Part shown: in pieces, positions 1 through 8,212 of the stretch | Layout of the letters: each line of letters begins with the position of its first letter | Position numbering within the stretch: position 1 is the first letter of the stretch | Source: DATATJ01 sp963789075 | GTDB taxonomy: Bacteria > Acidobacteriota > Vicinamibacteria > Vicinamibacterales > CAVVIG01 | Assembly: GCA_963789075.1 (NCBI GenBank) | Contig: CAWBJQ010000012.1 | Coordinates: 28,937-92,936, forward strand | Reading direction: 5' to 3' | Length of the DNA stretch: 64,000 nt | Translations under genes and position numbers: made by a program | The notes under the pieces: generated by a model | The model's database searches: none | What the model saw: only the letters and a program-made list of their open reading frames with translations | Told to the model about the DNA's origin: nothing

Positions 1-810
1 CGATCGTGCGCGGGGGCCGCACGCCGTCGGCCGAGCTCGTCGAAGAGATGCGGCACAACTACCGCGCGATCGGCGGACGGTCTCCGCTCACCGATCTCAC
101 GCACGCGCAGGCCGCCGCGCTGCGGGCGCGCCTCGGCGGCGATGTGCCGGTCGCGGTCGGGATGCGCAACTGGCGACCCTTCATCAAAGACGCGATCGCG
201 GCGCTCGCCGGCGACGGCGTCACGCGGATCGTCGGCATCCCGATGGCGCCGCAGTTCTCCACACTGAGCGTCCAGAAGTACGTCGATGCGGCGACGATGG
301 CGCTGCCGGCCGGCATGCGGTTCGACACGGCACCCTCCTTTCACGAGCATCCGCTGCTGCTCGACGCATTCGCCGAGCGGATCCAGGACGCGGCGCCGCA
401 GCGCGACGAGCTGGTCGTCTTCACCGCGCACGCGCTGCCGCGTGCGCGTCATCGAGGCGGGCGATGTGTACGCCGACCAGGTGGCGGCGACCGCGCGCGG
501 CGTCGCCGCACGGGCCGGCGTGGCGCGCTACGAGCGCGCGTTCCAGAGCGCCGGCCGAACGCCCGAGCCCTGGATCGGCCCGACGCTCGACGATCTGGTG
601 CGGACGCAGGCGGCGGCCGGCGTCAGGAAGATTCTGGTCGTGCCAATCGGCTTCGTCTGCGATCACACGGAAATCCTCTTCGACATCGACGTGCAGGCGG
701 CGGCGGTGGCACGCGAGGCCGGCGTCGCGCTGCGGCGCACCGAGTCGTTGAACACATCGCCGACCTTCATCGCGCTGCTCGAGGATCTCGTACGCAGAGC
801 AATGGCGTGA
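1..810 (+). CDS. hemH: Ferrochelatase, 5' partial and frame-broken
   Basis: Inserts Fe2+ into protoporphyrin IX, the last step of heme synthesis. The gene enters the window already in frame; only roughly the first 25 residues appear to be missing. Visible family signatures are HYRAIGGRSPL near the start, the FTAHALP segment around 420-440, and the C-terminal VPIGFVCDHTEILFDID segment near 640-690, which carries the ferrochelatase signature. The reading frame changes by one base between about 435 and 450 (FTAHALP is followed by RVIEAGD in the next frame). The two halves together match the family order, so a sequencing indel is likelier than a real pseudogene. It sits directly before a protoporphyrinogen oxidase gene, the preceding step of the pathway. 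Identification is firm; integrity is not. Confidence 0.9.
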
Positions 811-820
811 ACGGATTGTT

Positions 821-1045
821 TTTGCCACAGAGGCGCCGCGAGAATTCGACGGGCGTCGCGATGCGACGCGCGCGGCCGATCCGGTCGCACAGAACCGGCC
901 TGCAACGCAGGCCGGCCGTCGAATCGGTGCGGCGCTTCTGTGTCGTGCTTCGGCCTCGCGGAGAGGCAGCATAAGGGGGCAGTGAATTTTCTCGGTGACT
1001 CTGTGGCAAATTTTCTTCGTGATCTTCGTGACTCTTCGTGGTTGA
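821..1045. repeat. Nested-palindrome intergenic element, copy 1
   Basis: Fills the hemH-hemY gap. A 12-bp outer inverted repeat (TTTGCCACAGAG 821-832, mate 999-1010) encloses a 9-bp pair ATTCGACGG (844-852) / CCGTCGAAT (916-924). Inside that lie a hairpin GCGTCGC (853-859) / GCGACGC (863-869) and a hairpin CCGGCCTGC (895-903) / GCAGGCCGG (907-915). A run of CTTCGTGAT-type units follows at about 1013-1045. The same order of elements recurs at 49.79-49.94 kb. No open reading frame here is convincing. It could be a non-autonomous mobile repeat or a structured RNA segment. Confidence 0.75.
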
Positions 1046-1063
1046 AGGACCTCCGAGTTACCG

Positions 1064-2470
1064 ATGTCGATGGACCTGAACGCGCCACACGTCGACGTCG
1101 CCATCGTTGGCGGCGGCATTGCGGGGCTGGCCGCGGCGTTCGAGCTGTCGCGGCGCGGCGTGTCGTTCGTCCTGCTCGAGCGCAGCGACCGCGCCGGCGG
1201 CGTGATCATCAGCGAGCAGATCGACGGCTACACGATCGACGGCGGTCCCGACGCGCTGCTGGTCCAGAAGCCCGACGGCATCAGGCTCTGTCAGGAGCTC
1301 GGTCTCGGTGATCGGCTCGTCGCGACCAAACCGCCGCGGCTCGCCTACATCCAGCGCGCCGGACGGCTTCATGCCCTCCCCGCCGGATCGGTTCTCGGCA
1401 TTCCGACGCGCGTCGCCCCGTTTCTCAGGACGCCGCTGTTTTCGTGGGCCGGCAAGCTGCGCATGGGCGCCGAGCTCTTCGTGCCGGCGAAACGCGACGA
1501 GGTGGACGAGTCGATCGGAGCGTTCATCACGCGCCGCTTCGGCGCGGAAGCGACCACGTATCTCGCGGAGCCGCTGCTCGCGGGCATCCATGCCGGCGAC
1601 GTCGATCGCCTGTCGATGCGCGCGCTGTTTCCGCGCTTCGTCGAAGACGAGCGGACGCACGGGAGCCTGCTGCGCGCGTTCCGCCGGCGGGCGCCGGCGA
1701 CGCCGCTCCGCCGACGGTGCCTTCAGGTCGCTGCCGGGCGGACTGAGCGAAATGGTGAATGCGCTCGCCGCCGCACTCCCGGCCGATACCATCCGTCTCA
1801 AAACGACCGTCGGCGCGCATCAGCGGCGCCGGTCCGTTCCAGGTCGAAACGGGCGCCGACCAAGCGGTGCAGGCCAGCGCGGTGATCGTCGCGGCGCCCG
1901 CGTACGCGACGGCGTCGATCCTGCGCGACTACGACACCGAGATCGCCCGGCTGTGCGGCGAGATCCCGTACGCGTCCGCTGGCACCATCGCGCTCGCGTT
2001 TCGCCGCGAGGACGTCGGGCATCCGCTCAACGGATCCGGCTTCGTCGTCCCTCGCGTCGAGGCGAACGGCATCCTGGCCGCGTCGTGGTTGTCGTCGAAG
2101 TGGCCGCAGCGCGCTCCAGACGGCCGGGTGCTGCTGCGCGCGTTCGTCGGCGGCGCTCGCGATCCGAACGTGCTCGAGCAGACGGACGCACAGCTCGTCA
2201 CACGCGCGATCGCGGCGCTCACGCCGGTGCTCGGCATCCGCGCGCAGCCGCTCTTGTCGCGCGTCTACCGGTTCGAGCGCGCCAACGCGCAGCACGAGGT
2301 CGGACATCTCGCCCGGATCGCGGCAATCGATCGCGCCCTCGCGCGGCATCCAGGTTTGTTTCTCACCGGCAGCGGTCTGCGCGGCGTCGGCATTCCCGAC
2401 TGCATCACGGACGCCCGCGCCACCGCACAACAGGTGACTGAATGGCTCACAGCCCGTCGCGCGACACTAG
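1064..2470 (+). CDS. hemY: Protoporphyrinogen oxidase (FAD, oxygen-dependent type), frame-broken
   Basis: Oxidises protoporphyrinogen IX (or the coproporphyrin analogue) using FAD, upstream of ferrochelatase. The N-terminus has the dinucleotide-binding motif VGGGIAGLAAAFEL, and the C-terminus has the family's FLTGSGLRGVGIPDCI segment near 2356-2405. Start ATG 1064 gives MSMDL. Coding moves through three frames, with breaks near 1700 and 1820. The third frame has no stop at the expected end of the protein (around TEWLTAR, about 2462) and runs straight into a methyltransferase. A TAG in another frame at 2468-2470 would be a natural stop if one more base had been lost, so the 3' end given is approximate. 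Confidence 0.85.
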
Positions 2471-3102
2471 GCTCGCGCGCTCCTTTCCGACCGGTTGCCC
2501 TCGCCCTCGCATTCGCCTGCGCCCTGCTCGCACACCCTGCAGCGCAGCAGCCGGTCGAGATCGGCAAGCTGCTGGCGCAGATCAAATCGGCGGACACGAG
2601 TCTCCTGGCGGTCTCCGAAGAGGACGGCCGCTTCCTGCGCACCCTGGTCACAGCGAGCAATGCCAAGGCGGCGCTCGAGATCGGCGGCGCGTACGGCTAC
2701 AGCGCGATCTGGATCGGGCTCGGCCTGCGCGAAACGGGCGGGCATCTGACGTCCATCGAATACGATGCCGCACGTGCCAAAGTCGAGACCGAGAACATCC
2801 GCAAAGCCGGCCTCGCCGACATCGTCACCGTCGTGCCGGGCGATGCGTTCACGGAGATTCCGAAGGTGACCGGCGGGTTCGATTTCGTGTTTCTCGACGC
2901 GTGGAAGCGCGACTACAAGCGCTTTTTCGACATGGTGTTTCCGCGGCTCCTCCCGCACGGCCTGTTTCTCGCTCACAACGTCGTGAACAAGCAGAGCGAG
3001 ATGCGCGATTTTCTCGCCGCGATCCAGAATAGTCCGCAGGCATTCTCGTCGATCGTCACTCCGTCCGGCGAAGGCATGTCGGTCACGGTGAAGGTGAAAT
3101 GA
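2434..3102 (+). CDS. Secreted class I SAM-dependent O-methyltransferase
   Basis: Catechol-O-methyltransferase-like Rossmann domain: SAM-binding ALEIGGAYGYSAIW, acidic IEYDAARA, and VFLDAWKRDYKRFFD are the expected order for O-methyltransferase family 3 proteins. A possible GTG start at 2434 gives an Arg-containing n-region followed by VALALAFACALLAHPAAQQ, a good signal peptide, which is unusual for a SAM enzyme but seen in predicted acidobacterial proteins. In the present sequence the frame is continuous with hemY upstream, so the start cannot be fixed. The stop TGA overlaps the next ATG (ATGA at 3099-3102), suggesting coupling with the arginase gene. The substrate is unknown. Confidence 0.75.
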   Translation: MTEWLTARRATLGSRAPFRPVALALAFACALLAHPAAQQPVEIGKLLAQIKSADTSLLAVSEEDGRFLRTLVTASNAKAALEIGGAYGYSAIWIGLGLRETGGHLTSIEYDAARAKVETENIRKAGLADIVTVVPGDAFTEIPKVTGGFDFVFLDAWKRDYKRFFDMVFPRLLPHGLFLAHNVVNKQSEMRDFLAAIQNSPQAFSSIVTPSGEGMSVTVKVK

Positions 3103-4010
3103 AACCGGTCCACATCATTGGCGTGCCCCTTGACCTCGGCGGCAACCGCCGGGGCGTCGATATGGGGCCGTCCGCTCTCCGCATCGCGGGGCTCGGCGAG
3201 CGCATCGCCGCACTCGGCTACTCCGTGGTCGACAAAGGCGATCTGCCGTCGCCGATTCCAGAAACGCAGGCGCCGCGCGACGAGCGGAAGAAGTACGTCC
3301 GCGAAATCGCGAGAGTGTGCCAGCGCCTCTATCAGACGTCGCTGCAGTCGCTCGACGAGGGTGCGCTGCCCCTCGTCCTCGGCGGGGATCACAGCGTGGC
3401 GGCGGGATCGGTGGCCGCATCGGCCGACTGGGCGAAGAAGGCGCGCGACCTGCCGCTCGGCCTGCTGTGGGTGGACGCGCACGGCGACATCAACACGCCG
3501 GCCACCTCCCTGTCCGGCAACGTCCACGGGATGCCGCTGGCGGCGCTCCTGGGCTCGGAGCCGGCGGAGCTCGCACGCATCGGGACCGTCTCGCCGAAGG
3601 TCCTGCCCGCGCACACGGTGATCATCGGCGTGCGCAATCTCGACGAGCGCGAGAAGGTCGCGGTGCGCGACGCGCACGTCCACGTCTTCACGATGAAGGA
3701 CATCGATCGTCAGGGCATCGCGTCGATCGTCGAGCAGGCCGTGAGCTTGGCGGGCACCGGCACGGCCGGCATCCACGTCTCGTTCGACATCGACGTCTGC
3801 GATCCGCAGATCGCGCCAGGCGTGGGCACACCGGTCAAGGGTGGCCTCGACTACCGCGAAGCGCACATGGTGATGGAGATCGTCGCCGATTCGGGGCTGC
3901 TGATGGCGCTGGATCTCGTCGAAGTGAATCCGACGCTGGATGTGCGGAACGCCACCGCGCAGCTGGGGACGGAGTTGGCGTTGTCGGCGCTAGGGATGAA
4001 GATTCTGTGA
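3099..4010 (+). CDS. rocF: Arginase (ureohydrolase family)
   Basis: Hydrolyses arginine to ornithine and urea with a binuclear Mn2+ centre. The 303-residue length is typical. Metal-ligand segments are all present: GGDHS near residue 91, DAHGDIN near 127 (usual DAHADIN), and SFDIDVCDP near 229. The SGNVHGMP segment favours true arginase over agmatinase. Start ATG overlaps the stop of the methyltransferase gene. The 3' end overlaps the convergent receiver gene by 21 bases. No arginine transporter or regulator is adjacent, so physiological role (nitrogen supply or urea release) is not indicated by context. Confidence 0.9.
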   Translation: MKPVHIIGVPLDLGGNRRGVDMGPSALRIAGLGERIAALGYSVVDKGDLPSPIPETQAPRDERKKYVREIARVCQRLYQTSLQSLDEGALPLVLGGDHSVAAGSVAASADWAKKARDLPLGLLWVDAHGDINTPATSLSGNVHGMPLAALLGSEPAELARIGTVSPKVLPAHTVIIGVRNLDEREKVAVRDAHVHVFTMKDIDRQGIASIVEQAVSLAGTGTAGIHVSFDIDVCDPQIAPGVGTPVKGGLDYREAHMVMEIVADSGLLMALDLVEVNPTLDVRNATAQLGTELALSALGMKIL

Positions 4011-4373
4011 GGTCTCGCTGAGCATCTCTTCGAGCGTTTCGACGAGCAGCACGAGCGAATAGGGCTTCTCGATCAGGCGGGTCCGCGCTCGAAGGCGCTC
4101 GAGCTCAGCGGACTCCGACGGTACGCCGGAGAAGATGATGACCGGCACGTCGGCCGGCGTGGACACTACGACATCGCGCCCCGATCCGCGCCGGAGCCGC
4201 AAGTCGACGACGGCGGCGACCACGCGATTCTTGCGGAGGGCATCGAGCCCTTCGTCGGCCGTCTCCGCCGTGACGACGGAAAAACCGTGCATCTCGAGAA
4301 ACTTGACCAGCGGCCGTCGGACAGAGACGTCGTCTTCGACGACGAGCACAAGACGGGCGGCGTCTTTGTTCAT
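3990..4373 (-). CDS. Single-domain response regulator (receiver only)
   Basis: A 127-residue CheY-like receiver with no output domain. The acidic pocket VVEDD is at residues 11-15, the phospho-acceptor Asp lies in VVDLRLRRGSG near residue 57, and the conserved Lys is in IEKPYS near 103. The open frame extends far upstream, but ATG at 4373 (MNKDAARLV) fits the family start. The gene is convergent with rocF. No histidine kinase is adjacent, so its partner is unknown; the LRLR sequence after the acceptor Asp is typical of stand-alone receivers fused or paired with kinases elsewhere. Confidence 0.85.
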   Translation of the reverse strand: MNKDAARLVLVVEDDVSVRRPLVKFLEMHGFSVVTAETADEGLDALRKNRVVAAVVDLRLRRGSGRDVVVSTPADVPVIIFSGVPSESAELERLRARTRLIEKPYSLVLLVETLEEMLSETSQNLHP

Positions 4374-4400
4374 GGTGAAATCCCGGCTCAGTATACGTGA

Positions 4401-4407
4401 AAGGAGG
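4401..4407 (+). promoter_or_regulatory. Strong Shine-Dalgarno (AAGGAGG) that favours a TTG start
   Basis: AAGGAGG lies six bases before an in-frame TTG at 4414 and fifteen before the first in-frame ATG at 4423. The spacing fits TTG much better. Confidence 0.6.
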
Positions 4408-4413
4408 CATCCC

Positions 4414-5040
4414 TTGCCGAGAATGGAAATCGTCGCTGCCCTCGTCACGACGTCCAACGCAGAGCTCGCGGAGCACGCTGAGAGATACCGTCCTTCTGCG
4501 GTTTCTGTGGTTTCTGCGTTGGTCGTCGCGTCTCTGTTCGCGATCTTCGGCCTCGCCGCCGCCGTGGAGGGGTCCGCGGAACAGCGCGCCAGCCCGCACG
4601 AGACCGTGAGCGAAACGGTCGGCCGTGCGGCGATTTCGATCATCTACGGGCGGCCGTACATGCGCGGCCGAGCCATCTTCGGAGCGCTCGTACCTTACGG
4701 GCGGGTGTGGTGTCCGGGCGCCGACGAGGCGACAGTGCTCGAGAGCGACCGCGATCTGAGGTTCGGCACGTTGACGGTGCCGGCCGGCCCGCACACGATC
4801 TGGATGCTGCCGACGGAGGATGCGTGGACGCTCATCGTCAGCACGCAGGCGAGCGGGTTTCACACGCGGTATCCGTCCTCGTCGGATCTCGGACGCATCG
4901 AGCTACAGAAGCGCACGCTGCCCGCGCCGATCGAGCAGTTGACGTTTGTGATCCGCGCGACTCCCACGGGCAGCGGCGGCACGCTGGCGATGCAGTGGGC
5001 GACGACCGAAGTGTCGGCGCCATTCACCGTAGTACAATGA
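4414..5040 (+). CDS. DUF2911 family secreted protein
   Basis: The body from about residue 55 (SPHETVSETVGRAAISIIYGRPYMRGR...) matches DUF2911, a family of about 180-residue secreted proteins of unknown function common in Bacteroidota and Acidobacteriota. A hydrophobic segment (SVVSALVVASLFAIFGLAAA) acts as a likely signal peptide. The N-terminal 35 codons overlap an intergenic-type hairpin repeat (4454-4522), so the hydrophobic stretch is partly encoded by repeat sequence. The true start could be TTG 4414 (good ribosome site), ATG 4423, or a GTG inside the repeat (4507). tRNA-Lys follows 16 bases after the stop. Confidence 0.75.
   Translation: MPRMEIVAALVTTSNAELAEHAERYRPSAVSVVSALVVASLFAIFGLAAAVEGSAEQRASPHETVSETVGRAAISIIYGRPYMRGRAIFGALVPYGRVWCPGADEATVLESDRDLRFGTLTVPAGPHTIWMLPTEDAWTLIVSTQASGFHTRYPSSSDLGRIELQKRTLPAPIEQLTFVIRATPTGSGGTLAMQWATTEVSAPFTVVQ
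4454..4522. repeat. Hairpin of CGCAGA-type 9-nt units inside a coding 5' end
   Basis: The left arm begins CCAACGCAGAG at 4454 and the right arm ends TTTCTGCGTTGG at 4522. Outer 10 bp pair exactly and the rest pairs through units of period nine (CGCAGA/CGCGGA against TCTGCG/TCTGTG). It belongs to the same style of repeat as those at 0.8, 40.5, 49.8 and 55.4 kb. Confidence 0.6.
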
Positions 5041-5056
5041 CCGCTTCCGCCGCCAG

Positions 5057-5131
5057 GCGCCTGTAGCTCAGTGGTAGAGCATCCGACTTTTAATCGGATG
5101 GTCGTTGGTTCAATTCCAACCAGGCGCACCA
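5057..5131 (+). tRNA. tRNA-Lys (anticodon TTT)
   Basis: A full cloverleaf can be drawn. Acceptor stem GCGCCTG (5057-5063) pairs with CAGGCGC (5121-5127), followed by discriminator A and an encoded CCA. D arm GCTC/GAGC, anticodon stem TCCGA/TCGGA with loop CTTTTAA (anticodon TTT at 5089-5091), and T arm GTTGG TTCAATT CCAAC are all intact. A TACAAT hexamer at 5033-5038 could be its -10 element. Confidence 0.97.
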
Positions 5132-5197
5132 CTTTTCGCGGGTATTTTCCGGTCACATGGGTGACAGTTGTTCGCACGCGCTTGGCCACAGCCGGTG

Positions 5198-5884
5198 TTA
5201 TCTCTCTGAGATACGGAACACCTCAGCGGTCAACGCGTCGTCGGCACGGAACTCTCGCCAGGGAACGGACTGTCGCCGAAGCTGCGCGACGACGTCGTGG
5301 TTTTCAAACGTCGCGTGATTGTCCTGGACGATGACCCACGATGGCTGCCGCCCGTACGGGATGCCTTGGCCTGACAACGACCGAACCTGAAGATCCGTTC
5401 GGCCGGCGGCTTTCAGGTAATAGGCCACCACGCCGGGCGCGTCGCTGACGACAAACGCGGGCGGACCCGTCGTCCGAGCGATTGCCTCGACGGCTTCGCG
5501 GACGCCGTAGTCGTAGGCTTCCTCGGGGAACGTCTTGCCGGCGGCGGCGACCCGCTCGCCGACGCCGTTCCGAAACAGCGAATAGAACGGAGACGCGGCC
5601 TGCAGGCCCGCCGCGAGCTTCATGAGCATCGGATGTTCGGCATTCGCCCCGAAATGGCCGTGCCGATACTGTTCGATGGCTCGAACTTTGTTGACCTCGT
5701 CTTCGCTGAACCCATACGTCGACAATGCGACGGCGCGGTAGCCGAACGCGAGGCTGGTCACGACCGCCAGCACGACAACGCGGACGGTAGTGCGCGAGAT
5801 CGCGAACCGCTCGAGCGCGAGCAGCGGCCAGGTCGTTGGTTGCGCCGACGATGAGGCGGCAGTCGCCATGACTGGAACCGGCAA
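5198..5884 (-). pseudogene. GT39-type protein mannosyltransferase with central membrane region deleted
   Basis: Residues about 30-95 carry a first membrane segment followed by the catalytic-loop pattern of dolichyl-phosphate-mannose-type glycosyltransferases: EDEVNK, then NAEHPMLMKLAA. Immediately afterwards the sequence becomes the family's far C-terminal periplasmic part (ASPFYSLF, then FPEEAYDYGVREAVE, then YYLKAAGRTDL). Full-length relatives are usually over 500 residues with about ten membrane segments; here only 228 residues remain and the middle is missing in frame at about residue 95. It may be a deletion pseudogene or an assembly collapse. The frame is open from the ATG at 5884 to the stop. 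Confidence 0.6.
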
Positions 5885-6180
5885 TACAAGGTCGACGGCA
5901 GACAGCTCAGGACCACCGAGCTGATCGCGTAGAATCCTCCGTCGTCAACCACTTAGGTGCAGCGATCTGCTGGTGGGCGCCGGCCAAACCGGGCTGGTCG
6001 CACTGCGCGGGGACACGCAGGGTGCACGCCCGTGCGCAGTCGATGCGTGGAGCGCGATGGGTCGACCGGCGCGGCCGGGCCGAAGAGCCTTTAATGCCTT
6101 ACGCAGTAAGATGGAAGTATGGTCCGGCTTCGCGCTTGGCTGCAGACGGATACGAGACTGTGGAACATACCAGTTCGACG

Positions 6181-7048
6181 ATGAACCGCAAGAGCGCCAC
6201 TCGGCTCCTGACGACGCTTCTCCTCCTCGTCATCTCCGCACTATGGAACGTCACCGCCCAGGAGATCGCGCTTCCGTCGGCACCAAACTCGGTGAAGTTC
6301 GCCGCGATCGGCGATGCGGGGACTGGGGACCGGCCGCAGTATGAGATCGCTGACGTGATGACGCGGCTGCATACGACGTTCCCGTTCGACCGCGTGATCA
6401 TGCTGGGCGACAATATCTACGGCGGCCAGGGCGCGTCGGACCTCGTCAAGAAGTTCTCGCAGCCGTACAAAGCGCTGCTCGACGCGGGCGTCAAGTTCTA
6501 CGCCTCCATGGGCAACCACGACGACCCCAAGAACGTGCGATACCCGCTGTGGAACATGGGCGGCGAGCGGTATTACACCTACGCCACGAAGAACGTTCGA
6601 TTCTTTGCGCTCGACAGCAACAAAGTCGATCAGAAGGAACTGGCCTGGCTCGAGAACGCCCTGAAGAACGCGAAGGAAGATTGGAAGATCTGTTATTTCC
6701 ATCATCCGCTCTATTCGGATGGCGGCACGCACGGCTCCTCGGTTGACGTCCGCGTGCTGTTCGAGCCGCTGTTTCTCACATATGGCGTCAACGTCGTCTT
6801 TGCGGGCCACGACCACATTTACGAACGCCTCACCCCGCAAAAGGGCATTTACTACTTCGTCGAAGGAGCCGGCGGTCAGTTGCGAAAGGGCGACACGCGC
6901 CGCTTCGGCCATGACGGCCAAGGCCTTCGATCAGGATCAGAGCTTCATGCTCGTGGAGATCGACGGAGACGTGCTCTCCTTCCAGGTCATCTCGCGCGCC
7001 GGCGCGACCGTCGACTCCGGCACCATTCAGCGCCAGGTGCACCGATGA
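6181..7048 (+). CDS. Secreted calcineurin-like metallophosphatase, frame-broken
   Basis: Signal peptide (MNRKSATRLLTTLLLLVISALW) followed by the classic dinuclear-metal phosphoesterase motifs in order: GDAGTGD, GDNIYGG, GNHDD, FHHPLYSDG and GHDHIYER. This resembles purple-acid-phosphatase-like or ACP5-like enzymes, so it probably cleaves phosphate monoesters in the periplasm. The frame changes by one base near 6905-6925; the last about 45 residues continue in the next frame to the stop at 7046-7048. That stop overlaps the ATG of the NhaA-like gene (ATGA), so the two are probably cotranslated. Substrate is not evident. Confidence 0.85.
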
Positions 7049-8212
7049 GCCTCCACAAGCGGGTCGCCGTCCGCATCTCCGGCTTCGTGCTCGACTATCT
7101 GCTGGCGCTGCCCCTCGGCTGCGCGGCGGCGCTGGTGTGGGCGAACACGCTTCCCGAGAGCTACTATCGCTTCGCGCACGCGACCGCGTTCGCCGTGAAC
7201 GACGTCGGCATGGTGTTCTTCTTTGCGCTGATTACCAAGGAAGTGGCGGAGGCCACGATCCCGGGCGGGGCGCTGCATCCGTGGCGCCGCGCCGCGCTGC
7301 CCGTCGCCGCCGCTGTCGGCAGCGTGGCCGTGTCGATCGCGTGCTATCTCGGGTTCGTCCACCAGGCCGGCGAATACATGCTCGAGAGCGGGTGGGTCGC
7401 GGCCTGCGCCATCGACATTCCGGGGAGCTACATCATCGCCCGGATGATCTTTGGGCGTCATCCCGCCGTGCCATTCCTGCTCCTGCTCGCGATTTCTGCC
7501 GACGCGATCGGCCTGGCGTGCGTCGCCGTTCTTCAACCCGTGAGTGACGCGCATCCCGCGATCGGCATCGGCCTCATGGCGGTCGCCGTCGGCATGGCTG
7601 CCGCCTTGCGGTACGGCGGCGTCAAGAATTTCTGGCTGTATCTGCTCGGGCCTGGCCTGTTGTCCTGGTGGGCCCTGTTTCTGGGCGGCGTTCACCCCGC
7701 GCTCGCGCTGGTGCCGATCGTGCCGTTCTTCCCGCACGGGAGACGCGATCGCGGGTCTGTTCGAGGATCCGGCGCCGCAGGCGCACGACACGCTGACGCT
7801 GTTCGAGCGTTGGTGGCGCCTTCCCGTGGAAGGCGTGCTCCTGCTGTTCGGGCTCGTCAATGCCGGCGTCCCGCTTCACGGGCTCGAGGCCGGCATGTGG
7901 GCCATTCCGATCGCCGCGATCGGACGGCCGATCGGCATCGTCGCGGCCGCCGGAGTGGCGCTCGCCGCGGGACTGCATCTGCCGCATCGCGTCGGCTGGC
8001 GGGAGCTCGTCGTGATTGGATGCACGGCGTCGATTGGACTCGTCTTCGCCTTGTTTTTCGCGGCGGCCGTGATGCCGCCGGGGCCCGTCCTGCTCGAGAT
8101 GAGGATGGGCGCGCTCGTCACCATCTTCGGCGGCGTGCTGGCGTTCGCGGCGGCCCGATTGCTCCGAGTCGGGCGATTCGCTCACCGAAGCGGTGACGTC
8201 ACAACGCGTTGA
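7045..8212 (+). CDS. NhaA-like Na+/H+ antiporter homologue, divergent and frame-broken
   Basis: About 390 residues and around eleven hydrophobic segments. NhaA landmarks are recognisable: LITKEVAEATIPGGAL in the first third, AIDIPGSYIIAR (counterpart of Asp133), LAISADAIGL (counterpart of Asp163-Asp164), and AIGRPIGI near the C-terminal third (counterpart of Lys300). By eye Asp164 is kept, Asp163 is Ala and Lys300 is Arg, so ion coupling may differ from the E. coli protein. A one-base frame change lies near 7735. The ATG overlaps the stop of the phosphatase gene. The 3' end overlaps the convergent kinase-like gene by 14 bases. Confidence 0.75.

Noticed and set aside
5973..6344. Short plus-strand frame upstream of the metallophosphatase
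   Set aside because: No motifs, no ribosome site, and it overlaps the signal peptide region of the supported gene.
6905..6925. Programmed ribosomal frameshift in the metallophosphatase gene
   Set aside because: No slippery heptamer with a downstream structure was seen, and similar breaks occur all over the window, so a consensus error is simpler.
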